Shown here one piece after another: positions 8,785 through 17,575 of a stretch of DNA of 64,000 nucleotides (its first letter is position 1; every line of letters starts with the position of its first letter). Below the pieces are notes generated by a model, which was given only the letters and a program-made list of their open reading frames with translations, was not told the DNA's origin and did no database searches. Source of the stretch: Isoptericola halalbus (lineage in GTDB: Bacteria > Actinomycetota > Actinomycetes > Actinomycetales > Cellulomonadaceae); assembly GCA_009663185.1 (NCBI GenBank), contig VJZX01000013.1, forward strand, positions 1 to 64,000, written 5' to 3'. A program made the position numbers and the translations under genes.

Positions 8785-9618
8785 ATGGTCACCGCTGCAG
8801 CCGACGCGCCCCCGCGGACGCGCCGTGTGAGCGCCCGGGCGCGCAACGACGCCGTCCTGCTGGGGGCGGCCGACCTGGCGCGCGCCGCTGCCGAGGAGGT
8901 CGCGGGGTCACCCTCCGACGTCGGGGAGCACCTGGGTGCGGTCGCCGAGGGCGATCGCCTCATGTCCCACCGGTTCGCCGCCGCGATGCCGGGCTACCAC
9001 GGCTGGCACTGGACCGTCACGCTCGCCCGCGTGCCGCGGGGCCGCTCCGCGACGGTGTGCGAGGTGGAGCTCCTGCCGGGCGACGAGGCGATCCTGGCGC
9101 CCGAGTGGGTGCCGTGGTCGAAGCGCCTGCGCCCCGGCGATCTCGGCCCGGGCGACACGCTGCCGTACCGGCCCGACGACCCGCGCCTCGAGCCGGGCTG
9201 GGCGGAGCTGGGCGACGACGACATCGACGACGTCGCGCGCGAGCTCGCGCTGACCCGCGCGCGCGTGCTGTCCCCGACCGGGCGCGACGCGGCGGCCGAG
9301 CGCTGGTACCGCGGGTCGCAGGGCCCGACGTCGCCGGTCGCCGTCGCGTCCGCGGCCGAGTGCATGACGTGCGCGTTCCTGGTGCCGCTGTCCGGGCCGC
9401 TGGGTCAGCTGTTCGGCGTGTGCGCCAACGAGTGGTCGCCCGACGACGGCAAGGTCGTCTCGCTCGACCACGGTTGCGGTGCCCACTCCGAGACCGACAT
9501 CGACCGGCACGGGAGCGAGTGGCCCGCGGACGCGCCGCTCATCGACGACACCGTGATCGAACCGGTCGAGCTCACCAGCGGCGACGTCGGCGCCGGCAGC
9601 GACGACGAGACCACGTGA
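8785..9618 (+). CDS. DUF3027-domain protein
   Basis: 277 residues. The start at 8785 has GAGAGG 8-13 bases upstream. The segments GYHGWHWTVTLARVPRG, ATVCEVELLPGDEAILAPEW and VPWSKRLRPGDLGPGD are typical of DUF3027 (PF11228), a conserved actinobacterial family of unknown function. CMTCAF (about 193-198) and the C-terminal CGAHSE are candidate metal-binding residues (inference). Its GTGA overlap with the next gene implies translational coupling. Confidence 0.9.
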   Translation: MVTAAADAPPRTRRVSARARNDAVLLGAADLARAAAEEVAGSPSDVGEHLGAVAEGDRLMSHRFAAAMPGYHGWHWTVTLARVPRGRSATVCEVELLPGDEAILAPEWVPWSKRLRPGDLGPGDTLPYRPDDPRLEPGWAELGDDDIDDVARELALTRARVLSPTGRDAAAERWYRGSQGPTSPVAVASAAECMTCAFLVPLSGPLGQLFGVCANEWSPDDGKVVSLDHGCGAHSETDIDRHGSEWPADAPLIDDTVIEPVELTSGDVGAGSDDETT

Positions 9619-12600
9619 CCGCGGACGCCTTCGAGACCGCCGCGCTGCGGCACGCGGTCGCGGAGGCGTGGCTCGGGTCCGGCACCCGCTTCCGCGAGGA
9701 CGCGAACACCGAGGAGGACCACGCCCGCGGCTATTACCGCGACCGCGTGGTCGTCGAGCTCGCGCAGAACGCCGCCGACGCGGCGGCCCGCGCGGGCGTG
9801 CCCGGCCGCCTGCTGCTCCGACTCGAGCGCTGTGAGCGGACTTTTGGCCCACTCTCGGACGCTGAGGCGGGCCAAAAGTCCGCTCACAGCGGGTACCGGC
9901 TGATCGCGGCCAACACCGGGGCGCCGCTCGACGCCGAGGGCGTCGCGTCGCTCGCGTCGCTCCGTGCGTCGGCCAAGCCTGCGGACAGCGGGCAGGTCGG
10001 CCGGTTCGGCGTCGGCTTCGCGGCCGTGCGCTCGGTGTCCGACGACGTCGCGGTCCGCTCGCGAACCGGGGGCGTGCGGTTCTCCCTCGCCGCGACGCGC
10101 GCGCTGCTCGACGACGTCACGTCGGGCGGGACGGAGCGCGCCGCACGGCTGCGCGCGTCGTCCGGGGAGCGCGGCGACGCGCTGCCGGTGCTCCGCCTGC
10201 CCTTCCCCGCCCCCGCGCTGGGGGAGCGGCCCGACGACGACGGCCTCGCCGAGTACGCCACCGTCGTCAAGCTGACCCTGCGCGACGAGGCTGCGGTCGA
10301 GTCCGTGCGCGCCCAGCTCGACGCCGTCGACGACGGCCTCCTCCTCGCCCTGCCGTCCCTCGCGGAACTGCTCGTCGAGCGCTGTGAGCGGACTTTTGGC
10401 CCACTCGGAGGGCCGGAAGCGGGCCAAAAGTCCGCTCACAGCGGCGAGGTGGAGCGGCTCGGCGACGTGGGGGAGCGGTGGGTCACGGAGCGACGGTCGG
10501 GCGCGTTCGATCCCGACGACGTCGCGGACCTGCCCCTCGAGCAGCGGCGCGCGGACTGGTCGCTGGTCTGGGCGGTGCCGCGAGCGGGCGCCGCCGCCCC
10601 GCAGGTCCCGCCCGTCCTGCACGCCCCCACGCCGACAGACGTGCCGCTGACGTTCCCCGCCCTGCTCGTGGCGTCCTTCCCGGTCGACCCCGGCCGCCGC
10701 CAGGTCCATCCCGGGCCTGCCGCCGCACGCCTCGCCCGGGACGCAGGCGTCGCCTACGCCGACCTGCTCGCGCGCCTCGCCGCCGACCCCGACCACCCGC
10801 GCGACGTGCTCGGCCTCGTCCCCACCGGGCTGCCGGCGTCGGACGTCGACGCCGCGATCCGCGAGGCCGCGCTCGACACGCTGCGCGGCACCCTGATCCT
10901 CGCCCCGCCGCACGTCGCGGGCGGCACCCGAACGCCCGACACGCACCACCCGGTCGCGCCGCAGGACGCCGTCGTCATCACCGGCCCTGCGGGCGAGGAC
11001 GAGTCGCTCGTCGCCGCGCTGGCCCCGGTGGTCCCCGGCCTGGTGGCACTGCCGGCCCGCCACCACGCGGTCGCCCGGACGCTCGGCGCGGCGACCGTCA
11101 GCCTCGCTGACATCGTCGACGACCTCCCCGACGGCCTGCCGCCGCACCGCTGGCACGAGATCTACGCGGCTCTTGAGCACCACGCCGCCGACCCCGGCGT
11201 CCTCGAAGCCCTCGCCGGCGCCCGCGTCCCGCTCGCCGACGGCCGCACCGTCACCGGCGTGCGCGGCACCGTCGTCCTGCCGGAGGGGGAGGACGACCCC
11301 GCGCTCGCCGCGATCGCCCGGACGCTCGGCGTGCGCGTCGTCCACCCCGACGCCGCCCACCCGCTCCTGGTCCGCGCCGGGGCCTCACGCACCGACCCGC
11401 GCAGCCTCCTCACGGACCCCGGCGTGCGCGCAACGGCGCTCGCCGCGGCCGACACGCTGCTCGACGCCGGCCCGGACGCCGTCCGCCCCGGCCCGGTCGC
11501 CGGGAGCATCGTGGGCCCGGTCGACGCCGTCGCGCAGGAGATCGTCGACGCGGTCCTCGCACTCGTCCGTCTTGCCCTGCCCGCCGACGCGTCCGTGGCC
11601 GCCGAAGCGCCCGGCGCCGGGGCCCACCCGGAGATGCCGTTCTGGCTCGGTGAGCTGCCCGTGGTCACCGCCGACGGCGAGCTCGCGCCCCTGCGTGAGA
11701 CGACGCTCCCCGGCACGTGGGCCGCCGACGTGCTCGACGCGCTCGTGCCCGTCGCCGACGACGCCGCAGCCCGGTACGGCCCCGTGTCGCTCGCCGCCGC
11801 GGGCGCGCACGCCGGCCTGGCCGTGTACACCGTGCCCGACGTCGTCACCCCGGACATCGATGACCTGCCCGGCCTCGAGCGCGACGGCGACGAGGAGCAA
11901 GGCCCCGACGACCCGGCCGGATGGCTCGCCGTGTGGTCCGACTACCTCGCCTTCCTCGCCGAGCGCCTCGGCCCGGGCGTCACGGTCGGCGACGTCGAGG
12001 CGGTCGCCGACCTCGACGCCGTCGCGGACGACGCGTGGCCAGAGGTGCTGGGCCGTCTGGCCGGTGACCCCCGCACGCGACGCGCGCTGCTCGGCGCCCC
12101 ACGCCCCGGCACCCCCTCCTACACCGCGTGGTGGATGCGGGACCGGTTCGGCGCGCCCTTCGCCCTGCACGACGACGTGCCGCTGGTCCCGCCGGCGCCC
12201 ACCGCACTGGAAGGGCTCGACGACGAGGTGCGCCGCGCGCTCGGCGGGGTCGACGGGCTTGCCGAGCTCGACGCCGGCGACTGGCCGACGGTGCTCGAGC
12301 GCCTTCCCGCAGTCGGCGCGGCGGTACCGCTGCGCGAGGCGCTCGCGGTGTGGCGAGGGCTGACGGCGGTGGCACGCGGCCTCGACCCCGATCGCCGGAC
12401 GTCGGCACTCGACCCCCTTCCCGACCGGCTGCCCGCCCTCGAGGCGGGCACCGCCGTCGTGCACGCCGCGGACGACCTCGAGGTGGCCGGCAGCGCGCGG
12501 TGGGCGCAGCTCGTGCCGGTCGTGCCGGCCGACGAGGCCGACGCAGCGGCGCTCGCGGCCCTGCTCGACCTCCCCGTCGCGGGCGACGAGGGTGTGCCGG

Positions 12601-12893
12601 AGCCGGACTCGCCGGGCGAGCGCCGGCGGACCGACCCGCGGGTCGCCGCGCTCGACCCGCGCGTCGGTGACCACTGGTGGGCGCACGACGAGCTCGTCGT
12701 CGACGGCGTCGCCGTCGCGTGGTGGGTCACCGCCGACGGCGAGCCGCACGCGACGGGGGAGCAGGCCCTGGCTCAGGCGCTCGCGGACCTGCTGGGTCGC
12801 CCGGGCCTGGCCGCGCTCCTCGAAGCGGTGATCGCCGACCCGGACCAGGCGGACGCGCTCTGGTCGGCGACCGCCTGGGACGCCGACCGCTGA
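9615..12893 (+). CDS. Sacsin-N-like (HATPase) ATP-binding protein carrying two palindrome-encoded inserts
   Basis: The GTG at 9615 overlaps the upstream stop by four bases (GTGA); 1092 residues. The N-terminal about 150 residues form a GHKL/Hsp90-type ATP site: N-box ELAQNAADAA (48-57), ANTGAPLDAEGV (about 99-110) and glycine loop GRFGVGFAAVRSVSD (about 128-142). The remainder is a long actinobacterial extension of unknown role. Residues 72-93 and 256-277 (RCERTFGPL...EAGQKSAHSG) are encoded by two nearly identical 64-bp palindromes, inserted in the same phase. The first falls in the turn between the N-box helix and the strand leading to ANTG, so the fold may tolerate it. No stop or frameshift accompanies either insert. 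Confidence 0.88.
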   Translation: MTADAFETAALRHAVAEAWLGSGTRFREDANTEEDHARGYYRDRVVVELAQNAADAAARAGVPGRLLLRLERCERTFGPLSDAEAGQKSAHSGYRLIAANTGAPLDAEGVASLASLRASAKPADSGQVGRFGVGFAAVRSVSDDVAVRSRTGGVRFSLAATRALLDDVTSGGTERAARLRASSGERGDALPVLRLPFPAPALGERPDDDGLAEYATVVKLTLRDEAAVESVRAQLDAVDDGLLLALPSLAELLVERCERTFGPLGGPEAGQKSAHSGEVERLGDVGERWVTERRSGAFDPDDVADLPLEQRRADWSLVWAVPRAGAAAPQVPPVLHAPTPTDVPLTFPALLVASFPVDPGRRQVHPGPAAARLARDAGVAYADLLARLAADPDHPRDVLGLVPTGLPASDVDAAIREAALDTLRGTLILAPPHVAGGTRTPDTHHPVAPQDAVVITGPAGEDESLVAALAPVVPGLVALPARHHAVARTLGAATVSLADIVDDLPDGLPPHRWHEIYAALEHHAADPGVLEALAGARVPLADGRTVTGVRGTVVLPEGEDDPALAAIARTLGVRVVHPDAAHPLLVRAGASRTDPRSLLTDPGVRATALAAADTLLDAGPDAVRPGPVAGSIVGPVDAVAQEIVDAVLALVRLALPADASVAAEAPGAGAHPEMPFWLGELPVVTADGELAPLRETTLPGTWAADVLDALVPVADDAAARYGPVSLAAAGAHAGLAVYTVPDVVTPDIDDLPGLERDGDEEQGPDDPAGWLAVWSDYLAFLAERLGPGVTVGDVEAVADLDAVADDAWPEVLGRLAGDPRTRRALLGAPRPGTPSYTAWWMRDRFGAPFALHDDVPLVPPAPTALEGLDDEVRRALGGVDGLAELDAGDWPTVLERLPAVGAAVPLREALAVWRGLTAVARGLDPDRRTSALDPLPDRLPALEAGTAVVHAADDLEVAGSARWAQLVPVVPADEADAAALAALLDLPVAGDEGVPEPDSPGERRRTDPRVAALDPRVGDHWWAHDELVVDGVAVAWWVTADGEPHATGEQALAQALADLLGRPGLAALLEAVIADPDQADALWSATAWDADR
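9828..9891. repeat. Palindromic element copy 1, in coding sequence
   Basis: Perfect 23-base arms (9828-9850 and 9869-9891) starting CGCTGTGAGCGGACTTTTGG, with an 18-base centre. It is inserted in frame in the 9615-12893 gene, codon phase beginning at 9828. It shares the preceding TCGAG with copy 2. Confidence 0.95.
10380..10443. repeat. Palindromic element copy 2, in coding sequence
   Basis: Arms identical to copy 1 (10380-10402 and 10421-10443), with a different 18-base centre. It is translated in the same phase as copy 1 and gives the same peptide apart from the centre. It also follows TCGAG. Confidence 0.95.
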
Positions 12894-12912
12894 GAATGCC
12901 CTGCCGGCGAGC

Positions 12913-13170
12913 CTAGTCCTCGCCGCGGTACTCGCGGCGGTGGCGCCGCTCCCAGAGCAGCCCAGCTCCGCCCAGCAGCAGCCCGATGACACAGGTGGCG
13001 ACGACCTCGGTCGTCGCACGGCCGAGGATCGCGAGCACCCCGAACACCACCAGCGCGAGCAGCCATACGGCCATGCCGGCCAGCAGGATCCGGCGCAGGT
13101 CCACGCGCAGCGGCGGGGGGCCGGGACGCCGCCGCTCCGGGTGGAGAAGGAGCGTGACGATGGAGGGCAC
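12913..13170 (-). CDS. DUF2530 small membrane protein
   Basis: 85 residues from a GTG at 13170. Two membrane spans are clear: ILLAGMAVWLLALVVFGVLA (about 28-47) and VVATCVIGLLLGGAGLLW (about 56-73), followed by a basic tail (ERRHRREYRGED). Layout and length match DUF2530 (PF10745), an actinobacterial inner-membrane family of unknown function. The gene converges on the large ATPase with only 19 bp between stops, and is divergent from the sugar transferase. Confidence 0.8.
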   Translation of the reverse strand: MPSIVTLLLHPERRRPGPPPLRVDLRRILLAGMAVWLLALVVFGVLAILGRATTEVVATCVIGLLLGGAGLLWERRHRREYRGED

Positions 13171-13245
13171 TCCCCGAGTTTATGTCGCGCCGTCAGACCG
13201 GCCACCGGACCTGCGACGGCCCGCGGACCGGCCTTCGGCGGGGCA

Positions 13246-13289
13246 CTTTCACCCACACTTTCACCCCGGGGTGAAAACCGGGGTGAAAG
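13246..13289. promoter_or_regulatory. Cluster of GGGTGAAA half-sites (candidate operator)
   Basis: A perfect 18-base palindrome TTTCACCCCGGGGTGAAA (13259-13276) is flanked by a further CTTTCACCC (13246-13254) and GGGGTGAAAG (13280-13289). That makes four half-sites arranged symmetrically, in the 220-bp region between divergent DUF2530 and the first sugar transferase. No regulator can be named from sequence. Confidence 0.6.
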
Positions 13290-13390
13290 GGGCTCGAAAC
13301 CCTGTTCACGGGACCGCTCGCCGTTCCAGATTGGAGTGCACTTCCGCGTGGTGGGGGCACCGCGGTCTCGGAGAGCAGCAGGAGATCACA

Positions 13391-14896
13391 GTGGCCCTCA
13401 GCGTCAGCACGAGCCTTGGCAGGCCCAACGTCCTGGCCGCGAGCCGGGCGGGTCGGCTCGGCGAGGTCCGCGAGGCGTTCGGGAGCCCCTCGTGGCGCGG
13501 CATCTACCGCCGACGGCTGGTCGCGACGGACGTCTTGATCCTCGCGCCGGTGGCAGCCCTCGCCGCCATCCCGGCCTGGGGCCAGCTCATGGGCGCGGGG
13601 TCGCGCGTGGTGTGGGCGCACGCACTGCTCACGGCGGCCGTCGTCGGAGGCTGGCTCGTGTCTCTCGCGCTGAGCCGTGCCTACGAGCCGTGCGTGTACG
13701 GCTCGGGTCCCACCGAGTACCAGCGTGTGTTCGACGCGACGTGGCGATACCTCGGCCTGCTCGCGCTCGTGTCGTTCGTGCTGCAGCGCCCCGGTGTGCG
13801 GACGTACCTGCTCGTGGCGTTCCCGCTCGGGACCGTCGCCGTCCTCGCCGGCCGGTGGGCCTGGCGCGGCTGGCTCCACCGCCGCCGTCGCATGGGCGGC
13901 TGGACGACGGCGGTGCTCGCGATCGGCCTGCGCGACCAGGCCGAACGGCTCGTGCGCGAGATGAACGACCGCCCCGGCTCGGGCTACCGCGTCGTGGGCG
14001 TGTGCGTGCCCCCGGGCCAGGTGCAGCCGGGCGAGGAGATCCTCGGCGTACCGGTGCTGGGCGACCTCCGCGGGGCCGGGACGATCGCCGCGCAGGTGGG
14101 CGCCGACTGCGTCGCCGTCAGCGGCTCCGACGCGATCACGGCCGAGGTCGTGCGGCGTCTGTCGTGGGAGCTCGAGCCCGTCGGCGTGGACCTCATGCTC
14201 ACCGCCGAGCTGGCCGACGTCGCGGGCCCGCGCATCACCGTCACGCCCGAGCAGTCCGTCTCGCTGCTGCACGTCGACGCGCCGCGGTTCAGCGGCCCGA
14301 AGTACGTGCTCAAGACGCTCACGGACGTGATCGGCGCCGCGGTGCTCACCGTCCTCCTGGCGCCGGTGCTGTGGCTCTCGGCGCTCGCGGTCGCTGTGAG
14401 CAGCGACGGGCCGATCTTCTACGTGCAGGAGCGCGTGGGCCGAGGTGGCCGCACCTTCCCGATGCTCAAGTTCCGCACCATGCGCGTCGGTGCCGACGAC
14501 GACCACCGCGTGCTCGCCGGCGAGAGCGACGGCAACGGCGTGCTGTTCAAACGACGCGACGACCCGCGCGTCACCCCCGTGGGCCGGTTCCTGCGCCGGT
14601 ACTCGCTCGACGAGCTGCCGCAGCTGTTGAACGTGCTCGCCGGCCAGATGTCGCTCGTCGGGCCGCGCCCCCCGCTGGCTCGCGAGGTGTCCAAGTACGA
14701 GGCACGCATGCGACGTCGGCTCCTGGTCAAGCCCGGCATGACCGGGCTCTGGCAGGTCGGCGGACGCTCGGACCTGTCCTGGGAGGAGACCGTGCGTCTC
14801 GACGTCTTCTACGCCGAGAACTGGACACCGTTTGGCGACCTGCTCATCCTCGCCCGCACCGCCAAGGCCGTGTTCGGCGCCCGCGGGGCGTACTGA
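13391..14896 (+). CDS. Exopolysaccharide polyprenyl glycosylphosphotransferase (first copy)
   Basis: The GTG start at 13391 has GGAG at 13381; 501 residues. The N-terminal half has four or five membrane spans (about 40-130), then a CoA-binding-like Rossmann domain (ATTVLAIGLR region to about 300). The C-terminal bacterial sugar transferase domain (about 305-501) contains QERVGRGGRTFPMLKFRTM, DELPQLLNVLAGQMSLVGPR and LVKPGMTGLWQVGGRSDLSW. It transfers a sugar-1-phosphate to undecaprenyl phosphate, the first step of a polysaccharide repeat unit (WbaP/CpsE class). A second paralogue lies at 20177-21664. Confidence 0.93.
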   Translation: MALSVSTSLGRPNVLAASRAGRLGEVREAFGSPSWRGIYRRRLVATDVLILAPVAALAAIPAWGQLMGAGSRVVWAHALLTAAVVGGWLVSLALSRAYEPCVYGSGPTEYQRVFDATWRYLGLLALVSFVLQRPGVRTYLLVAFPLGTVAVLAGRWAWRGWLHRRRRMGGWTTAVLAIGLRDQAERLVREMNDRPGSGYRVVGVCVPPGQVQPGEEILGVPVLGDLRGAGTIAAQVGADCVAVSGSDAITAEVVRRLSWELEPVGVDLMLTAELADVAGPRITVTPEQSVSLLHVDAPRFSGPKYVLKTLTDVIGAAVLTVLLAPVLWLSALAVAVSSDGPIFYVQERVGRGGRTFPMLKFRTMRVGADDDHRVLAGESDGNGVLFKRRDDPRVTPVGRFLRRYSLDELPQLLNVLAGQMSLVGPRPPLAREVSKYEARMRRRLLVKPGMTGLWQVGGRSDLSWEETVRLDVFYAENWTPFGDLLILARTAKAVFGARGAY

Positions 14897-14936
14897 TCAT
14901 GATCGGTGTGCAGAAGCCGGGAGCAGAGGTACGGGA

Positions 14937-15335
14937 ATGAGTGATCGCGACGAGTTCCTCGCCTGGGTTGATGGCCCGCTGTACGAGGCTGAGCTCGCAC
15001 TGCACAACGGTGACCCGGCGCCACGGCGGGCACAGTGGTCCCGCAACGAGCCGGTGAGCGTCCTGGGTGCATGGCGCAACGCCTACGGCCAGGAGCAGAT
15101 CGACGAGCTCTTCACCCACCTCGGCAAGAGCTTCTCCGACTGCAGGTCGTTCGCCTTCGACACACAGGCGTACGACGTCGTGGGCGACATGGCATACACG
15201 GCGGGCCTGGAGCACACCGCGGTGTCGGTGGACGGGCAACCGCGCACCTACACGCTGCGGGTCACCCAGGTGTACCGGCGCGAGAACGGCGGGTGGAGGG
15301 TCGCCCACCGCCACGGCGACACGGCGACGGCTTGA
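14937..15335 (+). CDS. SnoaL/NTF2-like (DUF4440-type) protein
   Basis: 132 residues from the ATG at 14937. The alpha+beta pattern, with 'VLGAWRNAYGQEQIDELFTH' early and a C-terminal strand pair ending VYRRENGGWRVAHRHGD, is typical of SnoaL-like NTF2-fold proteins (YybH/DUF4440 group). These are small cone-shaped domains that bind small ligands or act as enzymes. It lies 40 bp after the sugar transferase on the same strand; a metabolic link is not evident. Confidence 0.75.
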   Translation: MSDRDEFLAWVDGPLYEAELALHNGDPAPRRAQWSRNEPVSVLGAWRNAYGQEQIDELFTHLGKSFSDCRSFAFDTQAYDVVGDMAYTAGLEHTAVSVDGQPRTYTLRVTQVYRRENGGWRVAHRHGDTATA

Positions 15336-15442
15336 GCGTGGACGGCCGTGAGCTCAGGGCGTCTGCTCCTGTGTGTTAAATCGCAGTCACGATCCGCGTA
15401 TCGCGTCCTGCGCGCTCCTCCGCCTCTGGCACCATTGCGGCC

Positions 15443-16900
15443 ATGGCGAACCAGACCATCGCGCGGCCGACGACCGAGCTGAGCGCGATCGACCGCTTCT
15501 TCAAGATCACGGAGCGCGGCTCGACGATCGGGACCGAGATCCGCGGCGGTCTCGTCACCTTCTTCGCGATGAGCTACATCGTCGTGCTCAACCCGCTCAT
15601 CATCGGCACGGTCCCGGACGGCACCGGCCAGTTCCTTGGCGGCGGCACCGAGGGCCCCAACCTCGGCATGATCGCCGCGGCCACGGCGCTGGTCGCGGGC
15701 CTGGTCACGATCGCGATGGGCGTGTTCGCCAACTTCCCGATCGCGCTCGCGACGGGCCTCGGGCTCAACGCCGTCGTCGCGTACTCGATCGCCAGCCTCG
15801 AGGGCGTCACCTGGGCCGACGCCATGGGCCTCGTCGTCATCGAGGGCCTCATCATCCTGGCGCTCGTGCTCACCGGCTTCCGCGAGGCCGTGTTCAAGGC
15901 CGTCCCGGTCGAGCTCAAGACGGCGATCAGCGTCGGCATCGGTCTGTTCATCGCGCTCATCGGCTTCGTCAACGCCGGGTTCGTCAGCCCGGGCGTGGGC
16001 ACCGTCGTCACGCTCGGCAACCTGGGCACCTGGCCGGTCCTGGTGTTCGTCGTCGGGTTGGTGCTGACGATCGTGCTGTTCGTCCGCAAGGTGCGCGGCG
16101 CGATGCTCATCGCGATCGTCACCGCCACGGCGCTCGCTGTCGTCATCGAGAACACGCTGCACGTCGGCGCCAAGACCGAGGACAACCCGAACGGCTTCAA
16201 CCTCAACGCCCCGGCGTTCGACGGTGTTGTCACCGTTCCGGACTTCGGTCTGCTCGGGCAGTTCTCGCTGCTGGGGTCGTTCGAGAACATCGCGACGGTC
16301 ACGGTGATCCTGCTCGTGTTCTCGCTGCTGCTCGCCGACTTCTTCGACACGATGGGCACGATGGTGGCCGTCGGCGGCGAGGCCGGCCTGCTCGACGAGA
16401 AGGGCAACCCGCCGCGGACCCGTCAGATCCTCGTCGTCGACTCGCTCGCCGCCGTCGCCGGTGGTGCGGGCAGCGTCTCGTCCAACACCGCGTACGTCGA
16501 GTCGACGTCGGGCGTCGGCGAGGGTGCGCGCACCGGTCTCGCGTCGGTCGTCACGGGCGTCGCGTTCCTGCTCGCGACGTTCCTGTCGCCGATCGTCGCG
16601 CTCGTGCCCTACGAGGCGGCCGCGCCCGCGCTCGTGTTCGTCGGCTACCTGATGATGGCCCAGGTCGCGGCGATCTCGTGGAAGAACGTCGAGATCGCGA
16701 TCCCCGCGTTCCTCACGATCGTCATCATGCCGTTCACGTACTCGATCGCCGACGGCATCGGTGCCGGCTTCATCGCGTTCGTGCTCATCAAGCTCGCGCT
16801 GGGCAAGGTCCGTCAGGTGCACCCGCTGATGTGGGTCGCCTCGGCGCTGTTCCTCGTGTACTTCACGCTCGAGCCCATCCAGGCGGCGCTGGGCATCTGA
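15443..16900 (+). CDS. NCS2-family (AzgA-type) purine permease
   Basis: 485 residues, about 12-14 membrane segments. The N-terminus (FFKITERGSTIGTEIRGGL, VTFFAMSYIVVLNPLI), FANFPIALATGLGLNA, and ADFFDTMGTMVAVGGEAGLL near residue 300 are hallmarks of the adenine/guanine/hypoxanthine permeases (AdeP/GhxP/PbuG type), which are proton symporters. SVSSNTAYVESTSGVGEGARTG follows the second signature. The gene lies inside the exopolysaccharide region but its function is unrelated. Confidence 0.93.
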   Translation: MANQTIARPTTELSAIDRFFKITERGSTIGTEIRGGLVTFFAMSYIVVLNPLIIGTVPDGTGQFLGGGTEGPNLGMIAAATALVAGLVTIAMGVFANFPIALATGLGLNAVVAYSIASLEGVTWADAMGLVVIEGLIILALVLTGFREAVFKAVPVELKTAISVGIGLFIALIGFVNAGFVSPGVGTVVTLGNLGTWPVLVFVVGLVLTIVLFVRKVRGAMLIAIVTATALAVVIENTLHVGAKTEDNPNGFNLNAPAFDGVVTVPDFGLLGQFSLLGSFENIATVTVILLVFSLLLADFFDTMGTMVAVGGEAGLLDEKGNPPRTRQILVVDSLAAVAGGAGSVSSNTAYVESTSGVGEGARTGLASVVTGVAFLLATFLSPIVALVPYEAAAPALVFVGYLMMAQVAAISWKNVEIAIPAFLTIVIMPFTYSIADGIGAGFIAFVLIKLALGKVRQVHPLMWVASALFLVYFTLEPIQAALGI

Positions 16901-16920
16901 CCTCGGGCTGCGGTCGCGGG

Positions 16921-17472
16921 TCAGCTCCGCAGGGCCGTGACCAGCCGCCCCACGTGGGCGGTGATCTGCGCGTACGAGGTCGCGTAGACGCCGTCCGCCT
17001 GCCGGTACGGGTCGACGACGTCGTCGTCCAGGTGCCTGCCGGCGAACAGGTGGCGACGCGCCTGCGCGGCGGACACGAGCGACCGCAGCCGTTCGGCGTC
17101 GGTGACACCGGTGACCGTCCCGGGCGGCACCTCGGCGGCCAGCCGCGCCAGCTCGCCCAGCGACAGCGTGCGGCGCAGCGCGAGCGGCTCGAGCTCGAGC
17201 ACCTCGCTCCGGTGCTGCGCGGTGAGCGTGAGAACGAGGTCGGCGGACTGCACGGCGTCGGCCGTCAGCGGGCGGGAACGGAAGGCTGAGGCGTCGATCC
17301 GGTCGGCCGCCAGCAGCCGGGCCATCGGCTCGTGCACGGGCGCGTCGACAAGCCCCCGCGTCCCCGCGCTCGTGACGACGACGGACTCGTCCAGCTCTCG
17401 CCGCAGCAGCGCCTCGACGGCGGGCGAGCGGCAGATGTTGCCGGTGCACACGCACAACAGCTGCAGCGGCAC
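16921..17472 (-). CDS. Low-molecular-weight protein-tyrosine phosphatase (Wzb-like)
   Basis: 183 residues. The catalytic P-loop C9-T-G-N-I-C-R15-S is at the N-terminus, and the general-acid Asp is in VVDPYR near the C-terminus. Family members dephosphorylate tyrosine residues. In exopolysaccharide loci this enzyme reverses the autokinase (here 28552-30126), so it probably tunes polymer export. It is on the opposite strand to the cluster and converges with the permease (20 bp apart). Confidence 0.92.
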   Translation of the reverse strand: MPLQLLCVCTGNICRSPAVEALLRRELDESVVVTSAGTRGLVDAPVHEPMARLLAADRIDASAFRSRPLTADAVQSADLVLTLTAQHRSEVLELEPLALRRTLSLGELARLAAEVPPGTVTGVTDAERLRSLVSAAQARRHLFAGRHLDDDVVDPYRQADGVYATSYAQITAHVGRLVTALRS

Positions 17473-17575
17473 GGATGTCCTTTCAGCTAGTCAAGGCGCG
17501 GTGGTGGGAGGGCATGGGTAATCTAACGCGGGCCGAGGTCAGTGACGATGTGCCGGTCGACGACGGGGGTAGTGG

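Noticed and set aside
7977-9614. A long upstream extension of the sacsin-like ATPase frame
   Set aside because: The extension runs through the cold-shock and DUF3027 genes in another frame and is Arg-rich; the GTG at 9615 with a four-base overlap is the natural start.
15248-17455. A 735-residue minus-strand frame opposite the purine permease
   Set aside because: Extreme Arg/Asp/Glu composition from reading the complement of membrane-protein codons; the phosphatase at its end uses a different frame.
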